Source of the DNA: Sphingobacterium sp.
Lineage (GTDB): Bacteria; Bacteroidota; Bacteroidia; Sphingobacteriales; Sphingobacteriaceae
DNA length: 64,000 nt
Direction: 5' to 3'
Assembly (NCBI GenBank): GCA_031286695.1
Contig: JAITTY010000007.1
Location: 1-64,000, forward strand
This document shows positions 56,618 to 64,000 of this stretch, in pieces. The notes below the pieces were generated by a model, which was given only the letters and a program-made list of their open reading frames with translations, searched no databases and was not told the origin of the DNA. Position 1 is the first letter of the stretch, and the number at the start of each line of letters is the position of its first letter. Made by a program: the position numbers and the translations under genes.

Positions 56618-56662
56618 AAATATTTAGTACAACAAATATATTTAAAATATTTAGTGTGACAA
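56618..56662 (-). promoter_or_regulatory. marR-FNR-ferredoxin promoter with two direct-repeat operators
   Basis: On the minus strand TTG (56660-56662), 19 bases, TATATTTG (56633-56640). Two identical 11-base repeats, AAATATTTAGT on the plus strand, lie at 56618-56628 and 56645-56655, either side of the -7 box and 27 bases apart. This placement suits autorepression. Confidence 0.65.
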
Positions 56663-56678
56663 GTAATTTGAATGCAAT

Positions 56679-56710
56679 AAAAAAGGGCGTTCATTCGAAC
56701 GCCCTTTTTT
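56679..56710 (-). terminator. secDF terminator
   Basis: Stem AAAAAAGGGCGTTC / GAACGCCCTTTTTT with a 4-base loop; bidirectional, and on the minus strand it ends secDF. Confidence 0.9.
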
Positions 56711-56729
56711 ATTTTATCAATATCAGCTA

Positions 56730-59711
56730 TTATGGTCTTACGACTTCAGCTTTTTTAGCAGTATTACCTTCTGCCAAATGTTTTCCTTTACGTAAGTCAT
56801 ATACTGAAGGTGCAGCTAAGATAATAGATGAATATGTACCTACGATAACACCGATTAAGATCGCGAATGAGAATCCACGGATAACTTCACCACCAAAGAT
56901 AAACAATACAGCAAGAACAAACACGATTGTCAATGATGTGATAATTGTTCTACTTAATGTCGAGTTGATCGCATGGTTTACAACATCACCAAGATCTTCA
57001 TTATGTGCATTTGGTTTCGATACGAATTCACGTAAACGGTCAAATACAACCACTGTATCATTCACCGAGTAAGCAATTACAGTTAATATCGCTGCCACAA
57101 AGTGTTGGTCAATATCAAGTGAGAATGGTACGATACCATCCAAGATAGAGAATAATCCCAATAAAATGATCGCATCGTGAATTGTTGCAATAGCTGCTCC
57201 AACTGAATATTCCCATTTATGGAAACGGATCAAGATGTAAGCTGCAACAATAATGATAGAGAAAATTGCTGAGCTAGTTGCTCTAGATTTAATATCGGTA
57301 GCGATACTTGGTCCAACTTTTTGAGACGAAAGAATCTCATGTTTATTGGAAGCATCTACTTTCGATAGACCTTGGTTTAATTTGTCCAATACTTCTTTAT
57401 CAGCAGTGTCCGAAGTTTCTTCAATATGGTAAGTTGTTGTAATACGCAATTGATTGGCTGCACCGAATACTTTTACCTCTGTTGTTTTCTTGAAGATATC
57501 ATCCAAGTTTGTACGTACAGCTTCTAAGTCCACAGGTTTGTCATAACGAACAGTATAAGTACGTCCACCTTGGAAATCCACACCTAAACTGAATCCTTTT
57601 GTGAAAATTGATGCAGCAGAAATTAACACAGCAACGATTGAAATCGCGTAAAAGATTTTACGTTTCTGCACGAATTTGAAGTTTGCGTTATGCAAAGTGT
57701 TTGCAGACCAAGGGAAAGAGACTTTGATTTTGAAATCTTTCGCCAACATCCATTCAAAGATAACACGTGTAACTAAGATCGCAGTAAACAATGAAGTAAT
57801 AATACCCACCATTAACGTTGTTGCGAAACCTAAGATCGGGCCACTACCAAATAAAAATAGGATAATACCAATTAAGAAGGTTGTGATCTGCGAATCCAGG
57901 ATGGACGGTAACGCATGTTTGTAACCATCGGCAACAGCCTGACGGATCGATTTTCCTAAGCCCAGTTCTTCACGGATACGTTCATAAATCAAAACGTTTG
58001 CATCGACAGCAGTACCCATTGTCAATACGATACCGGCAATACCAGGTAGGGTCAGTACAGCATTTAAGGATGCCAATACCCCCATAATGATAAATACGTT
58101 TAACAATACCGCGATGTTTGCTACGATACCCGCAGTATTGTAGTAAGCGATCATAAAGATCATGACCACGATAATACCGATAACAGCAGAATTTACACCG
58201 GCATCGATGGCAGCCTGACCCAAAGTAGGACCCACAACAGCTTCCTCAACGATTTTAGCAGTTGTAGGAAGACGACCTGCCTTCAATACGTTCGCCAAAT
58301 CTTTGGTATCTTCTACCGTAAAGGATCCAGAGATTGATGAGCTACCATTTGGAATTTCACCGTTTACAGAAGGAGCCGAATAAACTACATTATCAAGAAC
58401 GATAGCAATTGCATCTCTGTTTTGAGCTGCTTTTGCTGTGATTTTCTTCCATTCACGTGCACCTTCGCTGTTCATTTGCATGCCAACTACAGGCTGATTT
58501 TTTTGATCGAAATCCTCTTTTGCGTCAGTGATTACATCACCCGTCAATACAGCACCATTGTCTTGTCCAGATCCTTTGATTGCGTATAAAGATAGTTGCT
58601 CAGGTGTTTTTTGCTCTGGTTTAACAGACCATAAAAGCTTTAAGTTTCCAGGAAGGATTGATTTCACCTCAGGACGTTGCAAGTAAGCATTTACTTTTGC
58701 CGTATCTTTTAATGAAGCAATACCGACCATTGAACCTGGCATAAGTGCCATTTGCTGGTTTTCGCCCATATAAACAGCTGGACGTAAGACTTCAAATAAT
58801 GGATTTTTCTGACCTAGATTTACAGCAGCACTGTCTTTCTTAGCATCTTTTTTACCACCGGTTAGATTAGACAATAAATCATCTGATTTTTTGCTTGTAT
58901 CTGCAGCGGCATTTGTCGTAGCTGCTGGAGCAGCTTTTAACGTTGATGCTAAAGTTTTGTCGATATTTTCCAGTATTGGATAAACTTCCTGGTTTGTATA
59001 TGTTTCGTAGAATTCCAATTTAGCCGAACCTTGTAATAGATTACGAACACGGCTTTCATCTTTCACACCAGGTAATTCGATCAAAATACGGTTTGTACCT
59101 TGTTGAATTTGAATGTTTGGAGATGCAACGCCAAATTTATCGATACGTGTACGAAGTACTTTGTAGGAATTTTGGATGGCATTGTCTGCTTCTTTTTGAA
59201 GGAATGATTCAACTTTGGAGTCTGAATCACCAGGTTTAATTAGAGCAGCGTTATCTTTTGTTGAAAAGAATGTGGAAAGCGGAGTTGTCGCACCGATGGA
59301 TTTGTACTCTTCCATAAATAAAGCAACGACTGTTTTTGCACTCGTTTTGCTTTTTGCTACTGCTTGCTCCAACGCTTTGTTGAATTTCTCATCTTTTGGA
59401 TTGTTCGCCAAATTGCGGATCAATTCGTCCAATGAGATTTCCATGGTCACGTTCATACCACCTTTCAAATCCAATCCCAAAGCGAGTTCATTTGCTTTGG
59501 CTTCCCGATAGGTGTATTTTGCAAAACCTAAATTGTACACTACTTCACCGGCCATTGAGTCGAGGTAGCTTTTCTCTTTCGCCAAGTCTCCTTTGGCAAA
59601 ATTCTCAGCATCTCGCTCCACATTGCGGGTCACCCAAGTAAATGATAGGGAGTATAGACACGCTAATGACACCACTATCACTAAAAGTTTAATCAGCCCT
59701 TTACCTTGCAT
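56730..59711 (-). CDS. secDF: Protein translocase subunit SecDF (fused)
   Basis: 993 residues joining SecD and SecF, which assist Sec-dependent export using the proton gradient. SecD parts: LGLDLKGGMNVTMEI, a large periplasmic domain with FGVASPNIQIQQGTNRILIELPGVKD (split here) and membrane motif GTAVDANVLIYERIREELG. SecF parts: FSLGVDFQGGRTYTVRYD and SVNDTVVVFDRLREF. An extra Ala/Lys-rich insert around 260-295 (KKSDDLLSNLTGGKKDAKK) lies in the periplasmic part. Fusion of the two is usual in Bacteroidota. Confidence 0.96.
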   Translation of the reverse strand: MQGKGLIKLLVIVVSLACLYSLSFTWVTRNVERDAENFAKGDLAKEKSYLDSMAGEVVYNLGFAKYTYREAKANELALGLDLKGGMNVTMEISLDELIRNLANNPKDEKFNKALEQAVAKSKTSAKTVVALFMEEYKSIGATTPLSTFFSTKDNAALIKPGDSDSKVESFLQKEADNAIQNSYKVLRTRIDKFGVASPNIQIQQGTNRILIELPGVKDESRVRNLLQGSAKLEFYETYTNQEVYPILENIDKTLASTLKAAPAATTNAAADTSKKSDDLLSNLTGGKKDAKKDSAAVNLGQKNPLFEVLRPAVYMGENQQMALMPGSMVGIASLKDTAKVNAYLQRPEVKSILPGNLKLLWSVKPEQKTPEQLSLYAIKGSGQDNGAVLTGDVITDAKEDFDQKNQPVVGMQMNSEGAREWKKITAKAAQNRDAIAIVLDNVVYSAPSVNGEIPNGSSSISGSFTVEDTKDLANVLKAGRLPTTAKIVEEAVVGPTLGQAAIDAGVNSAVIGIIVVMIFMIAYYNTAGIVANIAVLLNVFIIMGVLASLNAVLTLPGIAGIVLTMGTAVDANVLIYERIREELGLGKSIRQAVADGYKHALPSILDSQITTFLIGIILFLFGSGPILGFATTLMVGIITSLFTAILVTRVIFEWMLAKDFKIKVSFPWSANTLHNANFKFVQKRKIFYAISIVAVLISAASIFTKGFSLGVDFQGGRTYTVRYDKPVDLEAVRTNLDDIFKKTTEVKVFGAANQLRITTTYHIEETSDTADKEVLDKLNQGLSKVDASNKHEILSSQKVGPSIATDIKSRATSSAIFSIIIVAAYILIRFHKWEYSVGAAIATIHDAIILLGLFSILDGIVPFSLDIDQHFVAAILTVIAYSVNDTVVVFDRLREFVSKPNAHNEDLGDVVNHAINSTLSRTIITSLTIVFVLAVLFIFGGEVIRGFSFAILIGVIVGTYSSIILAAPSVYDLRKGKHLAEGNTAKKAEVVRP

Positions 59712-59801
59712 CGTCTGTTATAATTGTATTAATTTTAATGTTAAATACTGTTTATGTAATTGATAATTAGTTCTCGTTTAATCACATTTTACCAAGAATG
59801 G

Positions 59802-59809
59802 CAAAGGTA
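59802..59809 (-). promoter_or_regulatory. Possible secDF promoter (-7 element)
   Basis: TACCTTTG on the minus strand matches TAnnTTTG; the leader would be about 85 bases. A proper -33 TTG is not visible. Confidence 0.4.
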
Positions 59810-59913
59810 TAAAATTTTTGTAGAATGAAAAGTTTTATTTACGCCAATCAGGTCAACGGCATAAAAATAGGAGAATTGAAGAAAAAAAGAAATATTAATT
59901 GATTTTAATTTAT

Positions 59914-59946
59914 AAAAAAGGCCCTGCTCAAAAAGAGAAGGGCCTT
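59914..59946 (-). terminator. Terminator of the barrel protein gene
   Basis: Stem AAGGCCCT / AGGGCCTT with an additional inner CTC / GAG pairing; followed on the minus strand by six T. Confidence 0.82.
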
Positions 59947-59968
59947 CTATTACTGTTTAGTTGCTTTA

Positions 59969-60442
59969 TTATTTCAATGTGTATTTGATACCAAACGAGA
60001 ATGTTGAAGCATCAAAATCACTGTTGTGGTTCAATCTCCAGTCGGGTTTCCAATCTGCGTGGAACGCAATCGGAGCAACTGGAATTTTAAATTCCAAACC
60101 TAATTGAGGACGCAACGCAACGTTTGTAATGTTATCACCTACGTCAATAAACGTCAATTGTGCACCAACACCTGCATACCATCCCAAACCATTAACGCCT
60201 TGGAAAGGTCTTGCATATTGGTAATCCGCACCAACAGCAACAACATGGTCGTCAAACATCACTTGTGCTTGCCCCATGTTGGCACCACCGAAAGATTGCT
60301 TATATTGAACACCCCATAAGTCAGTTGTTGTACCATCGAATACAACACCTATCGCTGATCTAAATGGAGACTGAGCTTTCGCTTCCTGTGCGCCAAATGC
60401 TAATGCTGCGACGGCAGCTAATGAGAGTAATGTCTTTTTCAT
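59969..60442 (-). CDS. Small outer-membrane beta-barrel protein
   Basis: 157 residues. A signal peptide ends at AKAQ (about residue 24). The mature protein alternates strands (SAIGVVFDGTTTDLWGVQYKQ, split here; HVVAVGADYQYA; GWYAGVGAQLTFID) and resembles the protein at 22894-23394 in length and in the segment GLEFKIPVAPIAFHADWKP. It probably sits in the outer membrane. Function unknown. Confidence 0.78.
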   Translation of the reverse strand: MKKTLLSLAAVAALAFGAQEAKAQSPFRSAIGVVFDGTTTDLWGVQYKQSFGGANMGQAQVMFDDHVVAVGADYQYARPFQGVNGLGWYAGVGAQLTFIDVGDNITNVALRPQLGLEFKIPVAPIAFHADWKPDWRLNHNSDFDASTFSFGIKYTLK

Positions 60443-60625
60443 AATTATCTTATCTTTATATTTTCATTAATTAAAATAACTTTTCGTGTTACCAAAAGCA
60501 AATAGCCTGCCAAAAAATGATAAAGGCTGGGACGTACCCGAAGGGAATGCTTAATTCATAACGTTTCTAATTTGTCTTCCGATTGTAATTTGTATCTTTT
60601 ATTTTTTATTATTGCTTATTTTTCT

Positions 60626-62142
<1,517 letters not shown>

Positions 62143-62160
62143 ATGCTGCTTGGATCATAT

Positions 62161-62192
62161 AAAAACCGATAATCTTGATTATCGGTTTTTTT
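62161..62192 (+). terminator. guaB terminator
   Basis: A 13-bp stem AAAAACCGATAAT / ATTATCGGTTTTT with a 4-base loop and more T. Confidence 0.9.
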
Positions 62193-62284
62193 GTGTAAAA
62201 ATATTAGCAAGATAGACCCAGTGATCAATAGGAAATTTGTACTTTTATACCCTATTCTCAGGTTTTAAAATTTAAGGAGTTAAT

Positions 62285-64000
62285 TTGGATTATTTAGCGG
62301 GTTTAAACCCTTCACAACGAGGAGCCGTAGAGCAAACAGAAGGTCCTGTGATGATTGTTGCGGGAGCTGGTTCAGGAAAAACACGGGTAATTACCTATCG
62401 TGTAGCACACTTGATTCGAAAAGGTGTTGATCCATTCAATATCTTGGTATTAACATTTACCAACAAGGCCGCCAAAGAGATGCGCGCACGTATCGTTTCT
62501 GTTGTTGGTAGCGAAGCGAAAAATATTTGGATGGGAACATTCCACTCGGTATTTGCAAAAATACTCCGTGTCGAAGCTGAATTGATCGGTTACCCCAGAA
62601 ACTTTACCATCTACGATACGGACGATACCAAAAGTTTGTTGCGTGCCATTTTAAAGGAAATGAATCTCGATGATAAGCTGTATAATGTCAATCATGTGTA
62701 TGGACGTATCTCACAGGCAAAAAACAACCTGATCTCACCACAGGAATATAATAAGAATGAAGCCATATTGGCCGAAGATATTTCCAATGGACGTGGTCAA
62801 TTGGGGCAGATTTATATGACCTATGCACAACGCTGTTATCGTGCTGGAGCAATGGATTTTGATGACCTCTTGTTTAAAACAAATGTCTTGTTAAACAAGC
62901 ATCCAGAGGTATTGCATAAATATCAGCATCAATTTCGCTATCTGATGGTCGATGAGTACCAGGATACCAACTTCTCTCAATACCTTATTGTCAAACGCCT
63001 GGCAGCAGTCAACGAAAATATCTGCGTGGTTGGCGATGATGCACAATCGATCTATGCATTTCGTGGTGCAAATATTCAGAATATCTTGAATTTCCAAAAG
63101 GATTATCCAGATGTGAAGATTTTTAAACTGGAGCAGAATTATCGATCGACTAAGATGATCGTGAATGCGGCCAATTCGGTGATAGCCAATAATCAGAATC
63201 AATTGGAGAAAAATGTTTTCTCGGATAATGAAGAGGGCGAAAAGATCAAGGTTTCACGTGCTTTCTCTGACAATGAGGAAGGTAAGATCGTTGCTGACCA
63301 GATCATCGAAGAGAAATCGTTAAAAGGACTTAATTATAAAGATTTTGCTATTCTGTATCGTACCAACGCCCAATCCAGGGCAATGGAGGAGGCCTTACGC
63401 AAAATTAATATCCCCTATAAAATATACGGTGGTACTTCTTTCTATCAACGGAAAGAAATTAAAGATCTGATCGCGTATTTCAGACTCACCTTCAATCCAA
63501 ATGATGAGGAAGCACTAAAGCGTGTTATCAATTATCCACGTAGAGGGATAGGGGATACGACGATAGAGAAGATCATGATTGCTGCAGATCAGAATCAATA
63601 CCGTATATGGGATGTTGTTGCAAATGCAGCCCAGTTTCTAGACGGACGTAGTGCAACTTCTGTCGGTGGTTTTGCACAGATGATACAGAGTTTTCAGGCT
63701 CTTGCCAAAAACAATAACGCATTTGATACGGCAATGCATATTGCGCAGCACTGTGGTATTCTGAAAGAATTGTATGAAGACAAATCGGTAGAGGGGTTGG
63801 CGCGTTACGAAAATATCCAGGAACTCCTCAATGGTATCAAGGAATTTTCGGAACGGGAAGATATCGAAGAGCGTGGACTTGATGTCTATATGCAGGATAT
63901 TGCCCTGTTGACAAACGACGATAATGATAAAGATCCAAATGCTGATACCGTATCATTGATGACCATCCACTCTTCCAAAGGATTGGAATTTCCGATTGTT
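62285..64000 (+). CDS. UvrD/PcrA-type superfamily 1 DNA helicase, N-terminal 572 residues
   Basis: Open to the window end. It starts with a TTG at 62285 (MDYLAGLNPSQRGAVEQTEG by initiator reading), the usual start position for UvrD/PcrA. Motifs in order: VAGAGSGKTRVITYR (I), TFTNKAAKEM (Ia), GTFHSVFAKILR, LMVDEYQDTN (II), VGDDAQSIYAFRGA (III), LEQNYRST (IV), YRTNAQSRAMEE, GGTSFYQRKEIKD and MTIHSSKGLEF (V) at the end. It unwinds DNA 3' to 5' with ATP in repair and replication-fork maintenance. No frameshift is seen in the visible part. Confidence 0.92.
   Translation, partial: MDYLAGLNPSQRGAVEQTEGPVMIVAGAGSGKTRVITYRVAHLIRKGVDPFNILVLTFTNKAAKEMRARIVSVVGSEAKNIWMGTFHSVFAKILRVEAELIGYPRNFTIYDTDDTKSLLRAILKEMNLDDKLYNVNHVYGRISQAKNNLISPQEYNKNEAILAEDISNGRGQLGQIYMTYAQRCYRAGAMDFDDLLFKTNVLLNKHPEVLHKYQHQFRYLMVDEYQDTNFSQYLIVKRLAAVNENICVVGDDAQSIYAFRGANIQNILNFQKDYPDVKIFKLEQNYRSTKMIVNAANSVIANNQNQLEKNVFSDNEEGEKIKVSRAFSDNEEGKIVADQIIEEKSLKGLNYKDFAILYRTNAQSRAMEEALRKINIPYKIYGGTSFYQRKEIKDLIAYFRLTFNPNDEEALKRVINYPRRGIGDTTIEKIMIAADQNQYRIWDVVANAAQFLDGRSATSVGGFAQMIQSFQALAKNNNAFDTAMHIAQHCGILKELYEDKSVEGLARYENIQELLNGIKEFSEREDIEERGLDVYMQDIALLTNDDNDKDPNADTVSLMTIHSSKGLEFPIV

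Noticed and set aside
56656..57072. 138-residue plus-strand ORF
   Set aside because: Antisense shadow of the SecF end of secDF and of its terminator.

Overview
The window looks like ordinary chromosome from a Bacteroidota bacterium, most probably Sphingobacterium or a close Sphingobacteriaceae relative. This is inferred from protein style and from several lineage traits: a MurF-alanine racemase fusion, single-chain SecDF, DAHP synthase fused to chorismate mutase, single-chain E1 alpha/beta, and promoters of the TTG-N17-23-TAnnTTTG type with almost no Shine-Dalgarno sequences. No phage, transposase, CRISPR array or defence island was seen.

Layout. 1-6.4 kb: tRNA-Leu (partial), tRNA-Gly, recX, murF-alr, a DUF502 membrane protein, pirin, a decayed histidine-kinase-like protein and a HAD phosphatase. 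6.4-12.1 kb: dnaE carrying its own N-terminal DnaQ-type exonuclease, then trxA and a T-rich gene-free stretch ending in an orphan terminator. 12.1-18.4 kb, minus strand: rpsF-rpsR-rplI, ligA-dapA, and a lipid A acyltransferase/glycosyltransferase pair. 18.4-28.2 kb: WbqC, two small outer-membrane barrels, BrkB-like protein, acyl-CoA synthetase, M61 peptidase, GlcNAc kinase-like protein, glutathione peroxidase and a serine hydrolase. 28.4-38.1 kb: TonB-dependent siderophore receptor, LysR regulator, methyltransferase, NUDIX, an unknown protein, DEAD-box helicase and the fused E1 dehydrogenase. 38.2-43.8 kb, minus strand: aromatic amino-acid genes pheA, DAHP synthase/chorismate mutase, aroA, aroC and a ROK protein. 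44.1-47.0 kb: SNase-type nuclease, EamA transporter, YigZ and nucleoside phosphorylase, partly with overlapping ends. 47.1-52.9 kb, minus strand: the rod-shape operon mreB-mreC-mreD-mrdA-rodA. 53.2-59.8 kb, minus strand: NDH-2, a marR-FNR-ferredoxin operon and secDF. 60-64 kb: a small barrel protein, guaB and a uvrD/pcrA-type helicase cut by the window end.

The most interesting signal is a complete transcription attenuator in front of pheA (about 43.62-43.81 kb, minus strand): a consensus promoter, an untracked 21-residue leader peptide in which nine of the residues 5-15 are Phe or Tyr, an antiterminator segment inside its last codons, and an intrinsic terminator just before pheA. The second is the pair of strong Shine-Dalgarno sequences before rpsR (bS18) and rplI in a lineage that normally hides its anti-SD; bS18 and bS6 are part of the pocket that hides it. 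Other points worth checking are a 28-bp perfect inverted repeat between two divergent promoters, paired repeats at the marR promoter, repeated ATTTGCC heptamers at guaB, and a degenerate LytS-type kinase.
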